Shown here piece by piece: positions 1 to 7,912 of a DNA stretch of 64,000 bases. The notes under the pieces were generated by a model. It saw only the letters and a list, made by a program, of their open reading frames with translations. It did no database searches and was not told where the DNA came from. The stretch covers positions 62,001-126,000 of the forward strand of contig NZ_QOKZ01000010.1 in assembly GCF_003697785.1 (NCBI RefSeq), given 5' to 3'. Each line of letters opens with the position of its first letter. Position 1 is the stretch's first letter. This DNA is from Paracoccus alkanivorans. GTDB taxonomy: Bacteria > Pseudomonadota > Alphaproteobacteria > Rhodobacterales > Rhodobacteraceae. A program made the translations under genes and the position numbers.

Positions 1-117
1 TATCAGCGAAGTGAATGGGATGATTTCAAGACCGAGCTGGCGGGCTCCAAGGCCGAGTTCGACAAGCTTGCCGAGGCGGCTGGCACCGAGGCCCGGGCCT
101 ATGTCCATGATGCCTGA
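1..117 (+). CDS. TRAP transporter substrate-binding protein, C-terminal end only
   Basis: Frame 1 is open from the window edge to TGA at 115-117 and gives 38 residues ending RAYVHDA. The piece is too short to recognise alone. Its place directly before a DctQ and a DctM gene on the same strand makes it the end of the periplasmic DctP-type receptor of this TRAP system. In the hps naming it would be hpsK. The receptor would bind the sulfonate in the periplasm and deliver it to the two membrane subunits. Confidence 0.6.
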   Translation, partial: YQRSEWDDFKTELAGSKAEFDKLAEAAGTEARAYVHDA

Positions 118-205
118 CGGCTGATTGTTCGCGACGCTGCCGAGGCCGGAAACACGCTCGAACCGCAATTCAGGAAAGCCGGTCACGGACCGGCAACGGA
201 AAGCC

Positions 206-712
206 ATGTTCAAAGCACTGAATGATAATGCCGAACGTTGGGCGCTGCTGATCTTCTATCTCATGCTGGTCGCAACGATGACCATAGAGGTGATCCGCCG
301 CGAACTGTTCGCCTACTCATCGATCTGGGGCGAAGAGGTGGTCAGATATTGCTTCATCTACCTGTGCTGGATCGGTGCCGCCGCCGCAGTCCGGGAGCGG
401 GCGCATATCCGTATCGATGTGCTTTTGAATTACCTGCCACCGCGCGGCAAGGCGCTGATCTACATCTTTGGCGATCTCGTGACCCTTGCCCTTGCCCTGC
501 TGGCGCTCTGGCTGTCGATCGAGACGGTTCAGGTATCATCGAAATTCGGCTCGGTAAGCCATGGGCTTCGCGTGTCGATGGTGTGGTTCCTGATGGCGGT
601 GCCGATCGGTTTCTCGCTGATGATTTTTCGTCTTCTGCAATCCCTCTGCCGGGACCTTCACGATCTGCGTGCGGGCCGTCCGGTCTATGAGGGCGAACGC
701 CTGTTCGAGTGA
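206..712 (+). CDS. hpsL: TRAP transporter small permease (DctQ type)
   Basis: 168 residues, the usual size for DctQ. Four hydrophobic segments are visible: one near the N-terminus around WALLIFYLMLVATM, then EVVRYCFIYLCW, the stretch after KALIYIFGD, and the last at MVWFLMAVPIGFSL. I chose ATG 206 (MFKALNDNAERW) over an in-frame TTG at 125 because the extra 27 residues are polar and unlike the family. It forms the membrane complex with the large permease 9 bp downstream. The symbol rests on cluster order (TRAP genes, HisD-like, SDR, Zn-ADH), as in the DHPS cluster hpsKLMNOP; the substrate is inferred. Confidence 0.75.
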   Translation: MFKALNDNAERWALLIFYLMLVATMTIEVIRRELFAYSSIWGEEVVRYCFIYLCWIGAAAAVRERAHIRIDVLLNYLPPRGKALIYIFGDLVTLALALLALWLSIETVQVSSKFGSVSHGLRVSMVWFLMAVPIGFSLMIFRLLQSLCRDLHDLRAGRPVYEGERLFE

Positions 713-721
713 GGTCCCGGG

Positions 722-2041
722 ATGCTTTGGCAACATATGGAACAGGGTGCGGTCGCACTGGACTGGACCTTTTATCTCCCGATGGCGGTTTTCGTCATCC
801 TGGTGGCGCTGGCGGTTCCGGTCTGGGTGGCGATCGGCGCAGCATCAGTGCTGCTCTTGCTGGCCTCAGGGGTTCTGCCACTATCGCTGGTGGGTGAGGG
901 GCTTTTCTCGGGCATCGATCACTTTGCGTTGACTGCAATCCCGCTGTTCATCCTTACCGGTGACGTGCTGGTCAGGACGGGCCTCAGCCGCAAGTTCCTG
1001 GACGTGGCCGAGGCATTGACCAACTGGACGCGGGGCGGTTTCGGCTCTGCCACGGTTCTGGTCTGCGGAATGTTTTCGGCGATTTCGGGCTCTGACGCCG
1101 CGGGTGCCGCGGCAGTGGGGCGCATGACGATCGCCCGTCTCGTGGAAAGCGGTTATCCCCGGCCCTATGCCTGTGCGCTGGTGGCGGCGGGGGCCTGCAC
1201 AGGGATCCTGATCCCGCCCTCGATCGCCTATATCGTCATCGGGCTCGTCCTGGGCATTTCGGCTTCAACATTGTTCCAGGCGGCACTGATCCCCGGACTG
1301 ATCATTCTGCTCTCGATCCTGTTGACCAACACCATTATCAACCGGCGCTACGCCTATGAACAGGGAGCCGCACTGAGTTTTGACGAGTGGCTTGCCAATC
1401 TGGGCCGCGCACTGGCGAATGGCTGGTATGCCTTCATCGTGCCGGGTGCGATCTTCTGGGGTATCTTCAGCGGGCAACTGACCCCGACCGAGGCGGGCGC
1501 GACCGCCGTGACGATCACCGTCATCCTGGGCTTCGTCATGGGGACGCTGCGCCTGTCCGACTTCCCTTCGATGATGGTCAGTTCGGCAAAGGTGAATGGC
1601 GTCATCGTGCCGATCATTGCCATGTCCCTGCCGCTGGCGCAGGCGCTGTCTGCAATGGGGGTGCCGCAGGGTTTCGTCTATACCATGACCAGTTTCAGCA
1701 ATGAGCCCTGGATTCTGATCCTCTCGATGATCCTGATCCTGATCGCCGCCGGCTGCGTGATGGAGACGACGCCGAATATCGTGATCCTCGCGCCGTTGCT
1801 GAAGCCCCTGGCCGACAATATCGGCATGAACGATATCCAGTTCTGCGTGATGATGATCACCGCCCTGGGTGTCGGCTTCATAACGCCGCCGCTTGGCCTG
1901 AACCTGTTCGTCGTCAGCGGGCTGACCGGCGAGTCCGTCCTGAAGATATCTGTCCGCGCGATCCCTTTTGTCCTGTTCATGCTGATCGTCGTTCTGCTGA
2001 TCGCCTATGTGCCGGCGGTATCCACGATGCTGCAATCCTGA
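722..2041 (+). CDS. hpsM: TRAP transporter large permease (DctM type)
   Basis: 439 residues with about 12 hydrophobic segments, matching DctM, the channel-forming subunit of Na+-driven TRAP uptake systems. Family landmarks are the glycine/alanine-rich stretch SGSDAAGAAAVGRM and the C-terminal TPPLGLNLFVVSGLTGES. ATG 722 follows the small permease stop by 9 bp. It is followed within 25 bp by three dehydrogenase genes, so uptake and oxidation of the substrate are probably co-transcribed. Dihydroxypropanesulfonate is the likely substrate from context. Confidence 0.85.
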   Translation: MLWQHMEQGAVALDWTFYLPMAVFVILVALAVPVWVAIGAASVLLLLASGVLPLSLVGEGLFSGIDHFALTAIPLFILTGDVLVRTGLSRKFLDVAEALTNWTRGGFGSATVLVCGMFSAISGSDAAGAAAVGRMTIARLVESGYPRPYACALVAAGACTGILIPPSIAYIVIGLVLGISASTLFQAALIPGLIILLSILLTNTIINRRYAYEQGAALSFDEWLANLGRALANGWYAFIVPGAIFWGIFSGQLTPTEAGATAVTITVILGFVMGTLRLSDFPSMMVSSAKVNGVIVPIIAMSLPLAQALSAMGVPQGFVYTMTSFSNEPWILILSMILILIAAGCVMETTPNIVILAPLLKPLADNIGMNDIQFCVMMITALGVGFITPPLGLNLFVVSGLTGESVLKISVRAIPFVLFMLIVVLLIAYVPAVSTMLQS

Positions 2042-2063
2042 AACCCGAAGTGAGAAGGCAATC

Positions 2064-3377
2064 ATGTCCGTAACCTATTTGAAAAAGGCTGCCCGCGTTT
2101 CAACGGCGGATGCGGGGGAAACCCAAAAGATCGTCCAGAACATATTGTCGGAGATCGAAACGGGTGGCGAGGATGCCGCGCTTGCCTATGCGGCGAAATT
2201 CGATCGCTACGAGGGCAATATCGTCCTGACGCGCGACGAGATCGATGCGGCTGCCTCCCGGCTCAGCCAGCGATTGAAGGACGACATACGCTTTGCCCAT
2301 GACAATGTGCGCCGCTTTGCCGAGGCTCAGAAGGAAACCATCCGGGATTTCCAGACCGAGATCCAGCCGGGGCTCGTCCTTGGCCAGAAGGCGATCCCCT
2401 GTCAGGCTGCCGGATGCTATGCCCCGGGCGGCCGTTACAGCCATGTCGCGTCCGCGCTGATGACGGTCACGACGGCGAAAGTTGCCGGCTGCGGCCATAT
2501 CGCGGTCTGCTCGCCGCCGCGCCCCGGTGCCGGGTTGAATCCGGCAATCGTCTATACTGCGGATCTTTGCGGGGCCGATCAGATCCTTGCACTCGGGGGA
2601 GTGCAGGGCATCGCGGCGATGGCCTTCGGACTGTTCGGCCTGCCAAAGGCGGATATCCTGGTGGGGCCCGGCAACCAGTTCGTCGCCGAAGCCAAGCGTC
2701 TGCTTTTCGGACGGGTGGGTATCGACATGTTCGCGGGTCCGACCGACAGCATGATTCTGGCTGACGCCACGGCCGATCCCGAGATCGTTGCCTGGGATCT
2801 GGTTGGACAGGCCGAGCATGGCTACAACTCGCCCGTCTGGCTGGTCACCGATCACAGGCCGCTGGCCGAAAAGGTCATGTCCCGCGTTCCGGAACTGATC
2901 GCGACCCTGCCCGAGGTGAATGCCAGCAATGCCGCCGACGCCTGGCGCGACTATGCCGAGATCATCCTGTGCGACAGCCGGGAAGAGATCGCCGCCACTG
3001 CCGACCGCTACGCGCCCGAGCATCTGACGGTCCAGGCCGGGGAACTGGACTGGTGGCTGGACCGGCTTGCCTGCTATGGCAGTCTTTTCCTGGGCGAGGA
3101 AACGACGGTTGCCTTCGGTGACAAGGCGTCGGGCACCAACCATGTTTTGCCGACCTCCGGCGCCGCGCGCTATACCGGCGGCCTGTCGGTGCATAAATAC
3201 ATGAAGCTGGTGACGTGGCAGCGTGCAACGCGTGAAGGCGCGAAGCCGATCGCGGAGGCGACTGCCCGTATCTCGCGGCTCGAGGGTATGGAGGGGCATG
3301 CGCGGACCGCCGATATCAGGCTTGCCAAGTATTTCCCCACCGAAACCTTCCAACTGGATGCCGAGGTTCCGGCATGA
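2064..3377 (+). CDS. hpsN: Histidinol dehydrogenase-family enzyme, probable sulfopropanediol 3-dehydrogenase
   Basis: 437 residues of the HisD family. The zinc ligands of histidinol dehydrogenase can be placed at Q249 and H252 (QAEHG), D353 (FGDKASGTNH) and H412 (EGHA). The catalytic Glu-His pair is APEHL at 319-320. HisD for histidine synthesis would normally sit with his genes; this copy is between a TRAP transporter and two further dehydrogenases. That is the known setting of HpsN, which oxidises (R)-2,3-dihydroxypropane-1-sulfonate with NAD+ to (R)-sulfolactate in two steps. ATG 2064 gives MSVTYLKKAAR; an upstream in-frame ATG at 2007 lies inside the permease gene. HpsN and HisD cannot be separated with certainty by motif alone, so the call leans on context. 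Confidence 0.75.
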   Translation: MSVTYLKKAARVSTADAGETQKIVQNILSEIETGGEDAALAYAAKFDRYEGNIVLTRDEIDAAASRLSQRLKDDIRFAHDNVRRFAEAQKETIRDFQTEIQPGLVLGQKAIPCQAAGCYAPGGRYSHVASALMTVTTAKVAGCGHIAVCSPPRPGAGLNPAIVYTADLCGADQILALGGVQGIAAMAFGLFGLPKADILVGPGNQFVAEAKRLLFGRVGIDMFAGPTDSMILADATADPEIVAWDLVGQAEHGYNSPVWLVTDHRPLAEKVMSRVPELIATLPEVNASNAADAWRDYAEIILCDSREEIAATADRYAPEHLTVQAGELDWWLDRLACYGSLFLGEETTVAFGDKASGTNHVLPTSGAARYTGGLSVHKYMKLVTWQRATREGAKPIAEATARISRLEGMEGHARTADIRLAKYFPTETFQLDAEVPA

Positions 3378-4111
3378 TCCCCAGCCTTGGTGCCGAAGGG
3401 CGTGTCGCCTGTGTGACCGGGGCCAGTTCGGGTCTTGGCAAGGCTGTAGCACAGGCATTGTCGGAGGGAGGGGCAAAGATCGTTTCGGTGTCCCGCCGTC
3501 AACCCGATTGGTGCGATGGAGCTTCGGCGGTTGCCGTCAACGCGGATCTGTCGGATCTGCAAGCCATCCCAGACATCGCCGCCATGGTCGCGGAACCGTT
3601 CGGCCCGCCCGATATCCTCGTAAACGCTGCGGGTATCAATACGCGTCAGCCCGCCGACCAGGTGACGCTGGACGGATGGCTGACGACGCTGGATCTGAAT
3701 CTGTCCGTGCCGTTCTTTCTGGCGCAGGCCCTGGTCCCTGCCATGCGCGAAAAGGGTTGGGGACGGATCGTGAATTTCGCGTCGCTGCAAAGCCAGCGGG
3801 CTTTCCCGGGCGGCATCGCCTATGGTGCGTCGAAAGGGGGCATCGTCCAGCTGACACGAGCGATGGCCGAGGCCTGGTCGCACGACGGTATCATGGTGAA
3901 CGCGCTCGCTCCCGGCTTCTTTCCGACCGAACTGACCGGACCTGTCTTCAGCGACCCGGAACTCTCGGCCCGGAATGCGGCACAAACCTGCATCGGCCGC
4001 AACGGCCGGATGCAGGATATCATCGGCCCCGCATTGTTTCTTTGCTCCGCCGCATCGGACTATGTGACCGGGCAGACGCTTTATGTGGACGGGGGGTTCA
4101 CGGCGAAATGA
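3374..4111 (+). CDS. hpsO: Short-chain dehydrogenase, probable sulfopropanediol 2-dehydrogenase
   Basis: 245 residues, classical SDR. The NAD(P) site TGASSGLG is at about 16-23, NAAG at about 84, and the catalytic YGASK near 156 is preceded by the Ser of FASLQSQ. The C-terminal YVDGGF is typical of 3-oxoacyl reductase-like SDRs. Its ATG overlaps the HpsN stop (ATGA), indicating translational coupling. In known DHPS clusters HpsO and HpsP are thought to interconvert the enantiomers through the 2-keto form, so that the R isomer reaches HpsN. Function here is inferred from order. Confidence 0.7.
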   Translation: MIPSLGAEGRVACVTGASSGLGKAVAQALSEGGAKIVSVSRRQPDWCDGASAVAVNADLSDLQAIPDIAAMVAEPFGPPDILVNAAGINTRQPADQVTLDGWLTTLDLNLSVPFFLAQALVPAMREKGWGRIVNFASLQSQRAFPGGIAYGASKGGIVQLTRAMAEAWSHDGIMVNALAPGFFPTELTGPVFSDPELSARNAAQTCIGRNGRMQDIIGPALFLCSAASDYVTGQTLYVDGGFTAK

Positions 4112-5103
4112 AGGCGCTTGTTTATACCGGTGATCGTCAGATCGAGCTTCGCGATGTTCCGGAGCCCCGGCCCGGTCAGGGCGACGCCTTGCTGCGTGTC
4201 GAGGCGGTAGGGATCTGCGGCTCTGACATGCATGCCTGGGCCGGGCATGACGAGCGCCGCCCTCCGCCGCTGATCCTTGGGCACGAAGCCGCCGGAACGG
4301 TATTGCAGGGGCCGATGGCGGGGCAACGGGTCACGGTGAATCCGCTTGTCACCTGCGGGATCTGTCGCTTTTGTCTCTCGGGCAGGGATAATCTCTGTGC
4401 GACGCGCCAGATCATCTCGATGCCGCCGCGCGAAGGGGCCTTTGCCGAATTGCTTGCCATTCCCGCACGCAATCTGGTTCCGATACCTGATCATGTCAGC
4501 ATCAATATCTCTTCGCTGGCCGAGCCGCTGGCTTGTGGCTGGCATGCGGTGCGTCTGGCACGGCAAGCTCTGGATCAACCAATCGAAACCGCCCGCTGCC
4601 TGGTGTTTGGGGGCGGGGCGATAGGGCTGGGGGCGGCGCTGGTCTTGCGGTCGCTTGGCGTATCCGAGATCTGGCTGGCCGAGCCTTCCGCGGCCCGCCG
4701 TGCCATCGTGGCAATGCGGGATCGGGTCCGGTGCTTCGATCCCCGGGCAGGGGGCGGACCTGACGATGTGGATCTCGTCGTGGACGGGGTGGGTCTGGGT
4801 GCGACACGGGCTGCCGGAAGTGCGGCCCTGCGTCCCGGGGGCGTGTTCATGCATATCGGCCTTGGCGATGCGGAACCGGGTCTGGATATCCGGCGCGCAA
4901 CACTCCAGGAACTGACCTTCATCGGCACCTATACCTATACGGCACAGGATTTTCGTGACACGGCCGATGCGATTTTCGAGGGCAGGCTTGGAGCGCTGGA
5001 CTGGGCCGAGGCAGTCCCCATGTCAAAGGCGTCACAGGTATTCCAGCGGATCGCAGCGGGTGAGATCGCCACACCCAAGGTCACGCTTATGCCCGCCGGG
5101 TAG
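4108..5103 (+). CDS. hpsP: Zinc-dependent alcohol dehydrogenase, probable HpsP
   Basis: 331 residues, medium-chain dehydrogenase. Catalytic zinc residues are in GICGSD near the start and LGHEAAG. The structural zinc cysteines are in CGICRFC plus the Cys of RDNLC, and the nucleotide site is GGGAIGLGAA. ATG 4108 overlaps the SDR stop by ATGA. The frame is open far upstream (to 3223), but that part is antisense-like high-GC readthrough within the SDR and HpsN genes. It is the last gene of the run; the next gene has its own riboswitch leader. It probably pairs with HpsO in DHPS isomer interconversion. A general sorbitol/threonine-type dehydrogenase is the alternative. Confidence 0.7.
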   Translation: MKALVYTGDRQIELRDVPEPRPGQGDALLRVEAVGICGSDMHAWAGHDERRPPPLILGHEAAGTVLQGPMAGQRVTVNPLVTCGICRFCLSGRDNLCATRQIISMPPREGAFAELLAIPARNLVPIPDHVSINISSLAEPLACGWHAVRLARQALDQPIETARCLVFGGGAIGLGAALVLRSLGVSEIWLAEPSAARRAIVAMRDRVRCFDPRAGGGPDDVDLVVDGVGLGATRAAGSAALRPGGVFMHIGLGDAEPGLDIRRATLQELTFIGTYTYTAQDFRDTADAIFEGRLGALDWAEAVPMSKASQVFQRIAAGEIATPKVTLMPAG

Positions 5104-5221
5104 GGTCGGCCAGATATCGTCGGACTGACCGGCGATGGCACGCGCTTGTCTGTTCCGGCGTCCTATCCGGATGTCGGACCTTCTCTTGCCTTTTCGTCGC
5201 TTAGGCCCTATCCCGTGCTCT

Positions 5222-5256
5222 ACCGGTCGCAGCCTACCCGGTCAACAAAACAAGGA
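5222..5256 (+). promoter_or_regulatory. preQ1-I riboswitch controlling queC-queD-queE
   Basis: ACCGG (5222-5226) pairs with CCGGT (5238-5242) to form P1. The loop opens with TCGCAG and carries CCTAC, and the A-rich tail CAACAAAACAAGGA (5243-5256) follows directly. Loop and tail closely match the Thermoanaerobacter tengcongensis preQ1-I aptamer as I remember it, including the H-type pseudoknot. The tail holds the AAGGA ribosome binding site, 8 nt before the queC ATG. preQ1 binding should therefore block translation. The downstream genes make preQ1 precursors, which fits feedback control. Confidence 0.93.
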
Positions 5257-5264
5257 CTGAGAAA

Positions 5265-5966
5265 ATGAGAACCTCCGTTGTCTGCTCCGGCGGGCTCGAT
5301 TCCGTTTCGCTTGCCCATGTGATGGCAGACGAAAATCGTCTTACCCGCCTCGTATCCTTCGACTATGGCCAAAGGCACCGGAAGGAGCTGGACTGCGCAG
5401 CCGCATGCGCCGTCAGGTTGCAGGTCCCGCATCATGTCGTCGATCTGCGCTCTGTCGGTGCTGCGCTCACGGGATCGGCGCTGACCGATGACGTGGATGT
5501 TCCGGACGGACATTATGCCGAAGAAACCATGAAGACGACGATCGTGCCCAACCGCAACGCGATCATGCTGACGATCGCCTTCGGTCTTGCCGCCGCGCAA
5601 GGGGACGATGCCGTCGCCGCGGCCATACATTCCGGCGATCACTTTATCTATCCGGATTGCCGCCCCGCATTTGCCAAGGCCTTTGACGCCATGCAGCGTG
5701 CGGCTCTGGATGGTTATGCCGATATCGTACTCGACACACCTTTCGTGCATTCTTCGAAGGCCGAGATCGTGACGCAGGGCGCGCGCGTCGCCACCCCGTT
5801 TGCCGAGACATGGTCCTGCTACAAGGGAGGCAAGATGCATTGCGGCCGTTGCGGAACCTGCGTCGAGCGCCGTGAGGCTTTTCATCTGGCCGGGATCACC
5901 GATCCGACGGATTATTCGGATCCCGATTTCTGGCGCGAAGCGGTTGCAGCCAGGGAGACAGCCTGA
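5265..5966 (+). CDS. queC: 7-cyano-7-deazaguanine synthase
   Basis: 233 residues. QueC converts 7-carboxy-7-deazaguanine to preQ0 using ATP and ammonia, a step of queuosine synthesis. The N-terminal PP-loop SGGLDS (8-13) binds ATP. The C-terminal zinc site is C185, C193, C196 and C199 (CYKGGKMHCGRCGTC). The start is fixed by the AAGGA at 5252-5256, which is also part of the preQ1 riboswitch. The stop overlaps the queD start (TGATG). queC, queD and queE form a tight run that covers three consecutive-type steps from GTP-derived intermediates to preQ0; folE and queF are not in the window. Confidence 0.95.
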   Translation: MRTSVVCSGGLDSVSLAHVMADENRLTRLVSFDYGQRHRKELDCAAACAVRLQVPHHVVDLRSVGAALTGSALTDDVDVPDGHYAEETMKTTIVPNRNAIMLTIAFGLAAAQGDDAVAAAIHSGDHFIYPDCRPAFAKAFDAMQRAALDGYADIVLDTPFVHSSKAEIVTQGARVATPFAETWSCYKGGKMHCGRCGTCVERREAFHLAGITDPTDYSDPDFWREAVAARETA

Positions 5967-6319
5967 TGTTCCGCATCACCAAAGAGTTTCATTTCTCGGC
6001 CTCTCATCAGCTCGACCATCTTCCCGCAGATCATCAATGCGCAAGACTGCATGGCCATAATTACCGGGTGGTCGTCGAACTTGCTGCCGACAGGCTGGAT
6101 AAGAATGGTTTCGTGCGCGATTACCACGAGTTGAAGCCGCTCAAGACCTATATCGATGACAGCTTCGATCACCGTCATCTGAACGAGGTCCTGTCCGGGC
6201 CATCCACCGCCGAGAACATTGCACGGCATTTCTATGACTGGTGCAAGGCGCGCTGGCCGGAAACCTCTGCGGTGAAAGTATCCGAGACTTCGAAAACCTG
6301 GGCCGAGTATCGTCCATGA
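5966..6319 (+). CDS. queD: 6-carboxy-5,6,7,8-tetrahydropterin synthase
   Basis: 117 residues, PTPS/QueD fold. It converts dihydroneopterin triphosphate to 6-carboxytetrahydropterin. Zinc ligands are H14 (SASHQL) and H29/H31 (HGHNY). C25 is the catalytic Cys in CARLHGH, and DHRHLNE (68-74) is the second family signature. The length is typical of bacterial QueD. ATG 5966 shares its A with the queC stop, and its own stop overlaps queE by ATGA, so all three que genes are translationally coupled. Confidence 0.95.
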   Translation: MFRITKEFHFSASHQLDHLPADHQCARLHGHNYRVVVELAADRLDKNGFVRDYHELKPLKTYIDDSFDHRHLNEVLSGPSTAENIARHFYDWCKARWPETSAVKVSETSKTWAEYRP

Positions 6320-7023
6320 CATTGCGCATCGCGGAAATCTTCGGGCCGACCATCCAGGGCGAAGGTGTCCTGATCGGAGAACCAACGGTATTCATCCGCG
6401 CCGGAGGTTGCGACTACCGCTGTCTCTGGTGCGACAGTCCGCATGCCGTCGATAGCGCATTTCGCCACGAATGGAGGGTAATGACGCCCGCAGCCATCTG
6501 GGCCGAGGTGCGGCGCCTGTCGGGCGGGCGTCCCCTGACCGTATCGATTTCCGGAGGCAACCCGGCGATCCAGGATTTCGCGCCGGTCATCGCTCTTGGC
6601 AAGGCCGAAGGCTATCGTTTCGCCTGCGAGACCCAGGGTTCTGTCGCCAGGCCGTGGTTTGCCGATCTCGATACGCTGGTATTGAGCCCCAAGCCGCCCT
6701 CCAGCGGGCAGGACGTGGATTGGAGAAGTTTCGACGCCTGTCTTGCTTCTACCGAAGGAGGGCCGCAAACCGTCATGAAGATCGTGATCTTCGACGATAC
6801 CGATTTCGCATGGGCGCGGTCGGTCAGTGAACATTATCCACGGTTGCCGCTTTTCTTGCAGCCCGGCAATCCGGAGGTTGATCCGGAAGTGCCAGTGGAT
6901 TTGCGGGCTGCTGCCTCTCGTTTGGAGTGGCTCATAGACAAGGTGACGGGGGCGGGCTGGTTCAGGCCGCGGGTCCTGCCGCAGCTTCATGTGCTGGTCT
7001 GGGGAAACAAGCGTGGCGTATGA
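6316..7023 (+). CDS. queE: 7-carboxy-7-deazaguanine synthase, radical SAM
   Basis: 235 residues. QueE rearranges 6-carboxytetrahydropterin to 7-carboxy-7-deazaguanine. The radical SAM cluster motif CX3CX2C is at C32, C36 and C39 (GCDYRCLWCD), and the N-terminal EIFGPTIQGEG is a QueE signature. ATG 6316 overlaps the queD stop, and an earlier in-frame start at 6241 would lie inside queD. It is the last gene of the preQ1-regulated run and converges on cobF with an 81 bp gap. Confidence 0.94.
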   Translation: MTLRIAEIFGPTIQGEGVLIGEPTVFIRAGGCDYRCLWCDSPHAVDSAFRHEWRVMTPAAIWAEVRRLSGGRPLTVSISGGNPAIQDFAPVIALGKAEGYRFACETQGSVARPWFADLDTLVLSPKPPSSGQDVDWRSFDACLASTEGGPQTVMKIVIFDDTDFAWARSVSEHYPRLPLFLQPGNPEVDPEVPVDLRAAASRLEWLIDKVTGAGWFRPRVLPQLHVLVWGNKRGV

Positions 7024-7104
7024 GATCTGGGCAGCAGGATTCGCCCTTGTCCGGCCTCGCCTTGCGCCTTGAAACCCGCGGGTTTTGGGGACGAACAGGC
7101 CGGT

Positions 7105-7863
7105 TCAGGCAGGATCGCGGCGCAGCAGGTAGATATCCATGATCCATCCATGAGCTGCGCGTGCCTTGGCGCGGGCTGCGATGATGCGAGGGCCGGCCTC
7201 GGTCAGCGGGCCATGGTCGAGAATCTGCTCGGCCATGCCGATATAGGCACCCCACCAGATGCTCAGCCCTTCGGGCGGCAGCGCCTGAAACGAGCATTCT
7301 CCGTCCAGCATTACTGTCACCGTATCGACCCCCTCCGGCCAGCCATGATCGCGCAGGCGCCGCCCGGTGGTGATCTGTACCGGTGCACCGATCCGGTTCA
7401 GGGGGATGGTGTGGGCAGCACAAAGAGCCTGGATCGCGGTGATGCCGGGGATGACATGGCGACTGACCGGCAGTTCCCGGGCCAGCCGGTCGGCGATGCG
7501 CAAGGTGCTGTCGTAAAGCGAAGGATCCCCCCAGACCAGCAATGCGACCTTGCCGGAGAGGGCGGGCAGATGGCAGCGGATCTCGGTCTGCCAGGCATGG
7601 GCGATGGCGTCATGCCAGTGCTCGACACTATCGAGATAGTCGGGATCGGCACTGTTCCGGCGGGGCAGGGCGAACTCGGCGATCCGGGCCGATGGCCCCA
7701 GATACCGGCCGCAAATCGCACGACGCAGCCCGGCCAGATCGTCCTTTTCTGCACCTTTCAGCGGAATCAGGACCAGATCGGCCTCTTGTATTGCGGCGAT
7801 GGCCTGCAATGTCAGGTGGTCGGGATTGCCGGTTCCGATCCCGATCAGGGTCAATTCGATCAT
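7105..7863 (-). CDS. cobF: Precorrin-6A synthase (deacetylating)
   Basis: 252 residues, SAM-dependent precorrin methylase. The N-terminal GIGTGNPDHLTLQA is the glycine-rich SAM site, and DLVLIPLKG with a long Lys/Asp-rich follow-on is characteristic of CobF. CobF methylates C1 of precorrin-5 and removes acetate; it exists only in the aerobic cobalamin route. AGGGAG precedes ATG 7863. It lies 49 bp behind the cbiM-like gene and probably shares its B12-riboswitch-controlled transcript. Confidence 0.9.
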   Translation of the reverse strand: MIELTLIGIGTGNPDHLTLQAIAAIQEADLVLIPLKGAEKDDLAGLRRAICGRYLGPSARIAEFALPRRNSADPDYLDSVEHWHDAIAHAWQTEIRCHLPALSGKVALLVWGDPSLYDSTLRIADRLARELPVSRHVIPGITAIQALCAAHTIPLNRIGAPVQITTGRRLRDHGWPEGVDTVTVMLDGECSFQALPPEGLSIWWGAYIGMAEQILDHGPLTEAGPRIIAARAKARAAHGWIMDIYLLRRDPA

Positions 7864-7881
7864 CAGGGCTCCCTGAGCAGA

Positions 7882-7903
7882 TGCGGGCGGTCAGCCGCCC
7901 GCA
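7882..7903 (-). other. Intercistronic hairpin between cbiM-like gene and cobF
   Basis: TGCGGGCGG (7882-7890) and CCGCCCGCA (7895-7903) form a 9-bp perfect stem with a TCAG loop, 9 bp past the cbiM-like stop. No T-run follows on the minus strand, so it is not a classical terminator. It may stabilise the upstream mRNA or reduce readthrough to cobF. Confidence 0.6.
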
Positions 7904-7912
7904 CCTGATAAG

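Noticed and set aside
2064..3377. Annotation as biosynthetic histidinol dehydrogenase hisD
   Set aside because: All zinc residues are present, but the TRAP-SDR-ADH context and absence of his genes favour the catabolic HpsN role.
3223..4107. Long in-frame open extension upstream of the Zn-ADH gene
   Set aside because: It is readthrough in another frame of HpsN and the SDR, Arg/Gly-rich with no domain. ATG 4108 gives a complete family-length protein with an ATGA overlap.
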